Positions 16,334 through 23,501 of a stretch of DNA of 24,963 nt are shown here, one piece after another. A program made the translations under genes and the position numbers. How positions within the stretch are numbered: the stretch's first letter is position 1; each line of letters starts with the position of its first letter. The stretch covers positions 1 to 24,963 of the forward strand of contig CALGAM010000100.1 in assembly GCA_937951935.1 (NCBI GenBank). The letters run 5' to 3'. Origin of the DNA: an uncultured Micromonospora sp. (GTDB taxonomy: Bacteria > Actinomycetota > Actinomycetes > Mycobacteriales > Micromonosporaceae). Below the pieces are notes generated by a model. The model saw only the letters and a program-made list of their open reading frames with translations. It had not been told where the DNA came from and ran no database searches.

Positions 16334-17137
16334 ATGACCTGGATCGGCCGGCTGGTCGCCGGCGTGGTGCTCGGCGTGCTCGGTGTGGCCGCGGTGTTCC
16401 CGGGCCTGTTCACCGACCTGCCGGCGACCGAGCCCGACCTGGGCTCCGCCCTGCTGCCGCCCGGCTCGCAGCACTGGTTCGGCACCGACGAGCTGGGCCG
16501 TGACGTGTTCAGCCGGGTGGTGCACGGCGCCCGGTACTCCCTGCTCGTCGGGTTCGGCGCGGTCGCCCTCTCGGTGGCCGGCGCGACCGTCGTCGGTCTG
16601 CTGGCCGCGTTCGGCGGCCGGCCCGTCGACCGGGCCGTGGTGGGGACGATGGACCTCCTGCTGGCCCTGCCAGGGCTGCTGCTGGCCCTGCTGGTGATCA
16701 CCGTGACGGGTACCGGCACCGCCAGCGTGCTGTTGGCGGTGGCGGTGAGCAGCCTGCCGGGGTTCGTCCGGCTGGTCCGGGCCCAGGCGATGGTGGTGCG
16801 CCGGTCCGAGTACGTCGCGGCGGCCCGCTGTCTCGGTCTGCCCCGGTGGTGGATCATCTGGCGGCACGTGGTGCCCAACACGTTGGCACCGTTGGTGGTG
16901 GTGGGCACGACCGGGGTCGGCAGCGCGGTGGTGACCGGTGCGGGGCTGAGTTTCCTCGGCCTGGGCCCGCAGGCTCCGACGCCGGAGTGGGGGGCGATGG
17001 TCTCCGACGGCCGCCACCTGCTCGACCAGGCGTGGTGGGTGGCGCTCTTTCCCGGGCTGGCCATCTCCGTCACCGTCATCGCGGTGACCGTGTGCGGCCG
17101 CGCCCTGGAGCGCCTCTCGGCGACGCGAACCTCCTGA
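16334..17137 (+). CDS. ABC importer permease 2 (DppC type)
   Basis: Second inner-membrane channel subunit, 267 residues with about six helices. ATG 16334 is preceded by GGAGGG at eight bases. Typical DppC features: HWFGTDELGRDVFSRVVHGARYSLLVG in the N-terminal third, the EAA loop EYVAAARCLGLPRWWIIWRHVVPN that contacts the ATPase, and the C-terminal LSFLGLGPQAPTPEWGAM motif. The N-terminal cytoplasmic tail is short compared with Escherichia coli DppC (about 300 residues), common in actinobacterial opine/peptide systems. Last gene of the importer operon; an IclR regulator gene converges on it 57 bases further. Confidence 0.95.
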   Translation: MTWIGRLVAGVVLGVLGVAAVFPGLFTDLPATEPDLGSALLPPGSQHWFGTDELGRDVFSRVVHGARYSLLVGFGAVALSVAGATVVGLLAAFGGRPVDRAVVGTMDLLLALPGLLLALLVITVTGTGTASVLLAVAVSSLPGFVRLVRAQAMVVRRSEYVAAARCLGLPRWWIIWRHVVPNTLAPLVVVGTTGVGSAVVTGAGLSFLGLGPQAPTPEWGAMVSDGRHLLDQAWWVALFPGLAISVTVIAVTVCGRALERLSATRTS

Positions 17138-17194
17138 CCGGCGCGCCGGCCGTTGCCGGGTCCGGCGGCCGGGTCGGCCCACGCGGCGGCCCGG

Positions 17195-17971
17195 TCAGCC
17201 CGCCTGGCGGGCCGCCTCCACCGCGACCGCCGCCTGCATCCCGCGCGCGGCGGCGCGGACCAGGTCGAGAGTCCGGGCGGTGATCGCGGACGTCGACCTG
17301 AGGTCGACGCCGATGGCGGCGATGACGCCCTGGGTCGGGTGGTGGACCGCGGCGGCGACCTGGGTCAGACCGAGGCGCTGCTCCTCGCGGACCACGGCGA
17401 CGCCCTCGACGCGGACGCGGTGCAGCTCGCGCAGCAGCCGGGCCGGTGTGGTCACGGTGTACCGCGTCGGGGCGGGGGTGAGGCCGGCGCGGATCACCTC
17501 CTCCACGAGGGACTGGTCGCCGTGGGCCAGCAGGACCCGGCCCACGGCGGTGTTGTGCAGGGGCAGCCGCGCACCCACCGGGGTCGGCGGCAGGTGCGGC
17601 GAGTGGCCCTGCCGGTCGAGGACGAGCGCCCGTTGCCCGTCGCGCACCGCAAGGTGGGCGCCGGCCCGGGTCTCCGACGCCAGCGTGTGCAGGTGGGGCT
17701 GGCCCAGTTCCCGAAGTTTCCGCAGGCAGGGCGAGGTGTTGCCGATGGACCACATGCGAGCGCCGATGCGGTACGAACCGTCTCCCGACCGCTCCAGCCC
17801 ACCCCAGCTCACCAGTTCCCGGACCATGCGCAGCGCGGTGGGCATCGGCAACCCGCTGCGCACGACGATGTCGGTCAGCCGCAGGGACCGGGGCGACCCC
17901 TCGAAGGCGTCGAGGACGGCGAACAGTTTGCTCGCCACGCTGCGCCCGGTGAGGGTGCGGTTGCCGGCCAC
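17195..17971 (-). CDS. IclR-family transcriptional regulator
   Basis: Dimeric DNA-binding regulator, 258 residues. The GTG at 17971 (reads VAGNRTLTGRSVASKL) is preferred over GTG 17998 because AGGAGG lies nine bases before it, inside the longer frame. The N-terminal winged helix-turn-helix (residues about 8 to 75) reads ASKLFAVLDAF, LRLTDIVVRSGLPMPTALRMVRELVSWGGL; the C-terminal GAF-like effector domain has LDRQGHSP, LPLHNTAVGRVLLA and GVAVVREE. IclR proteins sense small carboxylates or aromatics and often control nearby uptake genes, so the convergent ABC importer, with its repeated TTTCA-N5-TGRAA boxes, is the likely target. Its own promoter has CTATAG-type inverted repeats (17983-18020), suggesting separate autoregulation or a second regulator. 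Confidence 0.92.
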   Translation of the reverse strand: MAGNRTLTGRSVASKLFAVLDAFEGSPRSLRLTDIVVRSGLPMPTALRMVRELVSWGGLERSGDGSYRIGARMWSIGNTSPCLRKLRELGQPHLHTLASETRAGAHLAVRDGQRALVLDRQGHSPHLPPTPVGARLPLHNTAVGRVLLAHGDQSLVEEVIRAGLTPAPTRYTVTTPARLLRELHRVRVEGVAVVREEQRLGLTQVAAAVHHPTQGVIAAIGVDLRSTSAITARTLDLVRAAARGMQAAVAVEAARQAG

Positions 17972-17982
17972 CGGTCCACTCC

Positions 17983-18020
17983 TCCTATAGAAGCCCACTT
18001 AACCTATCGGGTCTATAGGA
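17983..18020 (-). promoter_or_regulatory. Inverted CTATAG repeats in the iclR-type gene promoter and RBS
   Basis: TCCTATAG (17983-17990) and CTATAGGA (18013-18020) are perfect 8-bp inverted arms; ACCTAT at 18002-18007 is a partial third copy. The proximal arm overlaps the AGGAGG Shine-Dalgarno of the regulator gene. The AT-rich patch stands out from its surroundings and probably contains the promoter. Likely operator, perhaps for autoregulation. Confidence 0.45.
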
Positions 18021-18070
18021 TTACACAGCCGGGGTTGTGAGGAAACCACGCGACCGGACGGACCCGCACG

Positions 18071-18116
18071 GCCGTACGGCTTCCGCGCCCGGCGACCTCG
18101 TGGCGTGACGACCACG
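18071..18116. terminator. Possible terminator or dyads downstream of the methyltransferase gene
   Basis: The 199-base gap between the regulator start and the methyltransferase stop holds a perfect palindrome GCCGTACGGC (18071-18080) and a 5-bp hairpin CGTGG/CCACG (18099-18103 with 18112-18116, 8-base loop). The latter could end methyltransferase transcription on the minus strand. Evidence is weak. Confidence 0.25.
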
Positions 18117-18170
18117 TTACCGGGGCCCGCGTCAGCGTCCGGCCGTGCGGACCGGGGTACGCCGTGGCCG

Positions 18171-18998
18171 TCAGGTTGGGCGCCGTCCCCACGCCGTGAA
18201 GACCGCCAGCGACAGGTCACGGAACGCCGGGTCGGTCAGTTCAGCGTACGCCTCGTCGAACGCCTCGTCGGGGACCAGGCCGGCCTCGACGATTTTCGCT
18301 CGGGACTGCTCCAGGGTGAGTCGCCACCACTCGGCCTCGTTGTCACCACCACGGATGGTCTGGAACCGTGCGTCGGCGTCGATGTCCACCAGGCCCTTGC
18401 CGCGCAGCGGGAGCGGCAGGGACCGGGCCCACTCGGTCCGCGTGCCGACGGCGGCCTCCAGGTACTCGCGGAAGGCGAGCATCACCCGGCGGTACGCCGG
18501 GTGCGGCGAGCCGGCGATGGGGAAGAACGCGGGCTCCTCCACCACCAGGATCCCGCCGGGGGCCAGCCAGGAGACCAGTCGCTCGATGGCCCGTTCCTGG
18601 TCCGGCAGATGCACCAGGACGTACCGCAGATGGATCAGGTCGAACGAGTCGGGCGGGAAGTCCTCGGTGTACATGTCGTGGCGCAGCACCCGAACCCCCA
18701 GGTCGACGAGCTCGCCGAGAAAGCTGGTGTCCAGGTCGGTGACGGTGACGGAGGCTCCCCGGTTGGCCATCCACCTCGCGACCGAGCCGGCTCCGCCGCC
18801 GACCTCCAGACAGCGCCAGCCGGGTGCCACGCCGAACGAGTCCAGCCGCGCCGCGGTGTGTCCGTCGAGGACGGACTCCAGCAGGTGCAGGCGGTGCCGC
18901 TCGGTCTCCACGGCGTGACTGAACACGCCGTCGCGGTAGCGCTCCTGACGCCAGTCGTCCGGTGTGCGGACGGGCGCGCTCTGGTCGAGAGTGGTCAT
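18171..18998 (-). CDS. Class I SAM-dependent methyltransferase
   Basis: 275-residue soluble enzyme transferring methyl from S-adenosylmethionine to an unknown small molecule. ATG 18998 has AGGAG seven bases upstream. SAM-binding motif I is CLEVGGGAGSVARWMA (63-78, GxGxG variant), the acidic end of strand 2 is VTVTDLD (84-90), then HDMYTEDFPPDSFDLIHLRYVLVHLPD (motifs II and III) and LAPGGILVVEEP (146-156). A C-terminal helical region (about 160-275) with EAEWWRLTLEQSRAKIVEAGLV resembles methyltransferases of secondary metabolism such as the UbiE/phthiotriol types. It lies downstream of the cyclase-family gene with a 121-base gap on the same strand, so the two are probably co-transcribed. O-, N- or C-methylation cannot be told apart. 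Confidence 0.9.
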   Translation of the reverse strand: MTTLDQSAPVRTPDDWRQERYRDGVFSHAVETERHRLHLLESVLDGHTAARLDSFGVAPGWRCLEVGGGAGSVARWMANRGASVTVTDLDTSFLGELVDLGVRVLRHDMYTEDFPPDSFDLIHLRYVLVHLPDQERAIERLVSWLAPGGILVVEEPAFFPIAGSPHPAYRRVMLAFREYLEAAVGTRTEWARSLPLPLRGKGLVDIDADARFQTIRGGDNEAEWWRLTLEQSRAKIVEAGLVPDEAFDEAYAELTDPAFRDLSLAVFTAWGRRPT

Positions 18999-19119
18999 CT
19001 GTGCTCCTGGGTGGATGCGGCGGGGTGCGCCGGGAGTCGGACGTGCGGAACCGGCCGGCCGGGAGGAGACGTGACCGGCGTGGGTGGGTGAAGGCAGACG
19101 GTGGGGGCGGGTGGGCCGA

Positions 19120-19920
19120 TCAGAGCAGCGCCAGCACGCGGGCCGGCCCACCGGTCCCGCCTCGGTGCTTGGGGGCGCCGACCAGCAGGGTTGCCCCCCG
19201 GTCGGGCACGGCGTCGAGGTTGGCCAGGCACTCCAGGCCGTACTTGCCGTTGCGCATGATGACGTGGTGGGTGAACGGGTCGGCGGGTCGGAGCCCGACG
19301 TCCAGGCTCGGGCCGTCGACCCCGACCCCGACGATGGACCGTTGCTCGACCAGGAACCTGGCCGCCTCGACGCTGATGCCGGGGAAGCGGAAGACCTGTG
19401 CCTCCTCGTCGTGGTTGAAGAAGGCACCGGGCCGGCGTAGCCGTTCGGCCCAGCCCGAGTCCATCGCGACGAAGGCCCGTTCGGGGAGTTGGCCGTTGCG
19501 CCGCTCCCAGGCCTCGATGTCCTCGACCGTGAGCTCGGTGGTGTTGTCGGCACGCGCCCGGTCGCCGATGCGGATCACGCACAGCGGCGCGATCAGGTCG
19601 TTGACCGGGATCTCGTCCACGGCCAGTCCGTCGTCGTCGAAGTGCAGCGGGGCGTCGATGTGGGTGCCGACGTGTTCGTTGAGGACGAGTTCGTTGGCGT
19701 TGTAGTCGTGGTCGGCCAGGCAGGCGACCTGGATGATCCGCGGTGGCCGGACGTAGAGCTCGAACACCGGCCAGTCCTGGTCCAGGACGTGGGTGAGATC
19801 CTGCACCCGGGTGATTCCGGACGGGAGGGTGACCGGCTGGTTCTCGGCGGGCGGGCGGCGGGCCGGGCGCCGCCCGGGGGCGAGGTCGTCCTGCGCCATC
19901 ACATCGGCCGTCCTGCTCAT
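19120..19920 (-). CDS. Cyclase-family metal-dependent hydrolase (kynurenine formamidase-like)
   Basis: 266 residues from ATG 19920, with AAGGGA six bases upstream; the frame continues upstream but without an RBS or conserved sequence. The metal-site signature H-x-G-T-H-x-D-x-P-x-H is seen intact as HVGTHIDAPLH (83-93), defining the cyclase family that includes kynurenine formamidase KynB, isatin hydrolase and several polyketide cyclase-like proteins. DLTHVL at 41-46 and GVGVDGPSLD at 198-207 are also typical. The chain is about 50 residues longer than KynB, mainly through a 36-residue Arg/Pro-rich head. A tryptophan-degradation role is unsupported because no dioxygenase or kynureninase is nearby; hydrolysis of an amide, lactone or cyclic imide is more cautious. 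Divergent from marR, upstream of the methyltransferase gene. Confidence 0.88.
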   Translation of the reverse strand: MSRTADVMAQDDLAPGRRPARRPPAENQPVTLPSGITRVQDLTHVLDQDWPVFELYVRPPRIIQVACLADHDYNANELVLNEHVGTHIDAPLHFDDDGLAVDEIPVNDLIAPLCVIRIGDRARADNTTELTVEDIEAWERRNGQLPERAFVAMDSGWAERLRRPGAFFNHDEEAQVFRFPGISVEAARFLVEQRSIVGVGVDGPSLDVGLRPADPFTHHVIMRNGKYGLECLANLDAVPDRGATLLVGAPKHRGGTGGPARVLALL

Positions 19921-20266
19921 CTGCTGTCCCTTCTGCGCGGGCTCGCGACGTGTCCGGGGCACGCGCGACAGCGCTGGTGCGGGCGGCGGTGCCCGGCGGC
20001 GCCGGGTGGGCTGCGGAGGGTCCCGGAACACGTCGGTCCAGGTGGGCCGGGTCCGATGCCGGAGGCGTGGGTGCGGGCGCCCAGCCGGTAGGACCGCGGT
20101 GATTGGGCAGGCAGTGCCTCGACGGGAGTGTAGCAGCGATCGTCTTCGGGAAGAAGATTTCGGCACAGAAGATCTGACCGAGTACGGTAGCATGCGAATC
20201 GGCGCCCGCGACGTCCGGCGCGGGCGACCGGCTCACAGCGGGTGCGGCGAAGGGGGAAGCAGCACG
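19921..20266. other. 346-base divergent intergenic region between cyclase-family gene and marR
   Basis: No gene supported. The left half (19921-20110) is GC-rich and shows nothing clear. The right part holds AGAAGAT repeats at 20139-20174. On the minus strand TACACT (plus-strand AGTGTA, 20127-20132) is a fair -10 box for the cyclase-family gene, and on the plus strand TACGGT (20182-20187) is a weak -10 box for marR; the repeats lie between them. Confidence 0.5.
20139..20174. promoter_or_regulatory. Candidate MarR operator: ATCGTCTTC-GG-GAAGAAGAT plus repeat
   Basis: ATCGTCTTC (20139-20147) and GAAGAAGAT (20150-20158) form a 9-bp inverted repeat with one mismatch and a 2-base spacer. A further AGAAGATC copy (20167-20174) follows AGAAGATT (20152-20159) at 15-base spacing. 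The block sits between candidate divergent promoters, as expected for a MarR repressor controlling itself and the cyclase-methyltransferase operon. The exporter promoter at 10365-10406 has similar half-sites at the same spacing. Confidence 0.5.
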
Positions 20267-20740
20267 GTGGCACGAGCGCGCACCGCGGCCACGGCCGCCC
20301 TCTCGCCCCGGGAGTACTTCACCCGGCTGGTGGAGGCCCGACCCGACATCGCCCTGTGCCGTGCCACCACCATGGTGACCCGCGCCTCCGAGCGGCACTA
20401 CGCCCAGCAGGGCCTCAGCATCGGCGGTCACCTCGTGCTCGGCATGCTCGACGCCGTCGGTGCCTGCTCGCAACAGGAGCTGAGCGAGGGGCTGCGCATC
20501 GACCGCAGCGTGATGGTCGGCTGCGTGGACGGGCTCGAACGCGCCGGCCTGGTGAGCCGGCAGCGTAACCCTCACGACCGGCGGGCCTACGACGTGACGA
20601 TCACCGAGGCCGGGCGCAAGGCGCTCGCCGAGGCCGACGCCGCGCTGCCGAAGATGCTCGACGAGGTCTTCGCTCCACTCACCGAGGCGGAGCGCCGTGA
20701 CCTTACACGTTTGTTACGTAAGGCGCTGGCGCTCGGCTGA
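20267..20740 (+). CDS. MarR-family transcriptional regulator with a TTA codon
   Basis: 157-residue dimeric winged-helix repressor, usual length. GTG 20267 is preferred for its GGGGGAA seven bases upstream; ATG 20192 is in frame but has no RBS. Seen: N-terminal dimer helix (about 15-47), helix-turn-helix with SQQELSEGLRIDRSVMVGCVDGLERAGLV (68-96), wing NPHDRRAYDVTITEAG (101-116) carrying the DxR motif typical of MarR, and a C-terminal dimer helix. MarR proteins are released from DNA by aromatic acids and related phenolics, fitting the downstream aromatic amino acid lyase genes. Leu150 is encoded by TTA (20714-20716) within an unusual run of codons (CTT ACA CGT TTG TTA CGT), hinting at bldA-type developmental control. 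Probable targets: the divergent cyclase operon, the P450 operon and perhaps the exporter. Confidence 0.92.
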   Translation: MARARTAATAALSPREYFTRLVEARPDIALCRATTMVTRASERHYAQQGLSIGGHLVLGMLDAVGACSQQELSEGLRIDRSVMVGCVDGLERAGLVSRQRNPHDRRAYDVTITEAGRKALAEADAALPKMLDEVFAPLTEAERRDLTRLLRKALALG

Positions 20741-20836
20741 CCGGGTCGAGCCCTCGGGGCGTCGTCGCCACCCCTTGATCAGCCTGTCTCGATGCCGTTG
20801 ATCAGGTTCTTCCTGCCCAGCCGGAGGGATCCCGGT

Positions 20837-20898
20837 CCGGATGTCACGGCAAATGCATCGTGAAATTTCGATGTCGACCATTGTCCGTGACGATCCGG
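20837..20898 (+). promoter_or_regulatory. Long interrupted inverted repeat (about 22 paired bases) between marR and P450
   Basis: Nested complementary arms: CCGGAT/ATCCGG (20837-20842 with 20893-20898), GTCACGG/CCGTGAC (20843-20849 with 20885-20891), AATG/CATT (20852-20855 with 20879-20882), and CATCG/CGATG (20856-20860 with 20869-20873) around the 8-base loop TGAAATTT. It has one bulged base at 20892, a small internal loop and a 5-base bulge (20874-20878). It could be the marR terminator, an operator array overlapping the P450 -35 box, or a structured RNA. Confidence 0.5.
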
Positions 20899-20909
20899 TC
20901 GCTTATTGT
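20881..20909 (+). promoter_or_regulatory. Likely promoter of the P450 operon
   Basis: TTGTCC (20881-20886) and TATTGT (20904-20909) match four of six consensus positions each for a housekeeping sigma factor and are separated by 17 bases. Transcription would start near 20915-20918, inside the 18-bp palindrome, leaving a leader of about 170 bases before the P450 ATG. Confidence 0.45.
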
Positions 20910-20913
20910 TCGA

Positions 20914-20931
20914 TCGTAGGTTGACCTACGA
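20914..20931. promoter_or_regulatory. 18-bp palindromic operator at the P450 promoter
   Basis: TCGTAGGTTGACCTACGA is a perfect inverted repeat of 8-bp arms around TG. It is overlaid by a second pair of arms, TTGTTCG (20906-20912) and CGAACAA (20929-20935), centred two bases away. Its place just downstream of the -10 box suits a TetR-, GntR- or MarR-type repressor. Its half-site differs from the AGAAGAT repeats upstream of marR, so a different regulator may act here. Confidence 0.55.
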
Positions 20932-21086
20932 ACAAAGGTCCTGGGCAGGCAGCTCGATCTTTCGACCTTCCGCCGTCGGGTGCACGGCGTCGCACGAATC
21001 CCCTTGTTCCGGCCGCTGCCGCGGCGTGTCCGCGCACGCCTGTCGGTACCGCCGGAGGGGGGGCGAGCCAAGGAGTGGAGACATCG

Positions 21087-22298
21087 ATGAGCGACACCGA
21101 AGCCGATCTCGACGCCTATCCGCTACCACTCGGGCCGCTGGCCGAGCCGCCGGAGCGGTTCTCGGAGCTGAGGGACAGGTGCCCGGTCGTCCGGGTGCGG
21201 CTGCCCAGCGGCGACACGGCCTGGATGATCACCGGGTACGACGAGGTTGCCGCGGCCATGGCCAACCCGAAGCTCTCCCGTGCCGCGCTGCGGGAACCGG
21301 GGGCGCCCCGTATCATCTCCGGCCCGGACTTCTCCGACAATCCCTACAATCTCCTCAACCAGGAAGGGCCGGACCACGCCCGGCTCCGGCGGCTGATCGC
21401 ACCCGCGTTCACCCACCGTAAGGCGCGGGTCTGGCGCCCCCGGGTCGAGCAGATCGCGCACGAGGTGGTCGACCGGCTCGAAGCCGGTGCCCACCCGGCG
21501 GATCTGTACCAGGACTTCGCGGCACTGCTGCCCATCTGGGTCATCTGCGAGATGGTCGGCGCGCCGGTCGAGGACCGCGCCAAGATCCAGGGATGGACCG
21601 AGCGCCTGGTCAGCATCACGGCGTACACGCCCGAGGAGCGGCTGCGCGCCCGGGAGGAGGTGGCCGCGTACGTCGCCGAGCTGATCGCGCAGCGCCGGGC
21701 GGAGCCCGGTGACGACCTGCTCAGCGCCCTGGTCACCGCCCGGGACAACGAGGACCGGCTGACCGAGCAGGAGCTGGTGTGGCTGGGTATCAACCTGCTG
21801 GTCGCCGGCCACGACACCACGGTCGGCGCCCTGGTCCGCGGGCTGTTCGCGTTGCTGCGCCACCCGGAGCAGTGGCGCCGCCTCGTCGAGGATCCCGGCA
21901 TCATCGACCACGCGGTGGAGGAACTGCTGCGTTACGCGCCACCGTCCGAGATCGGGTTCATGCGGGTCGCCACCGAGGACGTCACCATCGGCGGCGTGGA
22001 CATCGCCAAGGGCGAGGGCGTGATCCCGGTGATGCACGCCGTCGGCCGCGATCGCCGCTACGTCTCCGACCCGGACCGGCTGGACCTCGGCCGCACGGAT
22101 GTCAAGCACCTCGCCTTCGGGCACGGTGCGCACTACTGCCCTGGCGCGGGTGTCGCCCGCATGGAACTCCAGGTGGCCTTCGGCACGCTCGCCGCGCGGC
22201 TGCCGACGCTGCGTCTCGCCGAGCCGCCGGAGCAGACCCGGTGGATTGGTGGTCTGCTCACCCTGCGCCCGGAGCGACTGCTGGCGAGCTGGAAGTAG
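21087..22298 (+). CDS. Cytochrome P450
   Basis: Soluble bacterial haem monooxygenase, 403 residues, standard length. ATG 21087 has GGAG six bases upstream; GTG 21075 is in frame but overlaps the RBS. Motifs: NQEGPDHARLRRLIAPAFT (C-helix, 91-109) with the HxRxR haem-propionate pattern; I-helix AGHDTT (240-245) with the acid-alcohol pair for oxygen activation; K-helix ExxR as Glu279-Arg282; and the haem loop FGHGAHYCPGAG with the ligand Cys351. All catalytic parts are intact; Pro after the Cys is less usual than Leu or Ile. Such actinobacterial P450s hydroxylate or epoxidise natural products and need separate ferredoxin partners, none of which is in the window. First gene of a probable operon with the DAHP synthase and MIO lyase. 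Confidence 0.97.
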   Translation: MSDTEADLDAYPLPLGPLAEPPERFSELRDRCPVVRVRLPSGDTAWMITGYDEVAAAMANPKLSRAALREPGAPRIISGPDFSDNPYNLLNQEGPDHARLRRLIAPAFTHRKARVWRPRVEQIAHEVVDRLEAGAHPADLYQDFAALLPIWVICEMVGAPVEDRAKIQGWTERLVSITAYTPEERLRAREEVAAYVAELIAQRRAEPGDDLLSALVTARDNEDRLTEQELVWLGINLLVAGHDTTVGALVRGLFALLRHPEQWRRLVEDPGIIDHAVEELLRYAPPSEIGFMRVATEDVTIGGVDIAKGEGVIPVMHAVGRDRRYVSDPDRLDLGRTDVKHLAFGHGAHYCPGAGVARMELQVAFGTLAARLPTLRLAEPPEQTRWIGGLLTLRPERLLASWK

Positions 22299-22377
22299 GA
22301 CGCCGGCTTCCCATCGGCGAGCCGGTCACACCAACCCGGGCGGCAGGCGTCGCCGTCCGGACGATGGACGGAGCACC

Positions 22378-23430
<1,053 letters not shown>

Positions 23431-23501
23431 CACCGCCGCCCAGCAGAGGCGGACGCCCGCGCCGCGTCGGCCGGGACACGTCCGACCAACGGGAAGGAAC
23501 C

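Larger units (their letters stand above)
20741..21086. other. 346-base intergenic region between marR and the P450 gene
   Basis: No gene supported. Contents in order: two TTGATCAG copies (20775-20782 and 20798-20805), a perfect GGGATCCC palindrome (20826-20833), a long interrupted hairpin (20837-20898), a likely promoter (20881-20909), an 18-bp palindrome (20914-20931), then a roughly 150-base leader up to the P450 RBS. It is the most AT-rich and dyad-rich noncoding stretch in the window. Confidence 0.6.

Noticed and set aside
10245..18170. Genomic island or integrated element covering the transport region
   Set aside because: No integrase, tRNA, flanking direct repeats or sustained GC shift is visible; only short promoter regions dip in GC.
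19120..19920. Kynurenine formamidase of tryptophan catabolism
   Set aside because: The metal motif fits, but no tryptophan dioxygenase or kynureninase is nearby and the protein has an extra N-terminal head, so only the family is claimed.
19921..20193. In-frame upstream extension of the cyclase-family protein to an ATG at 20193
   Set aside because: The extension is Arg/Pro-rich, runs through the candidate marR operator, and has no Shine-Dalgarno, whereas ATG 19920 has AAGGGA at proper spacing.
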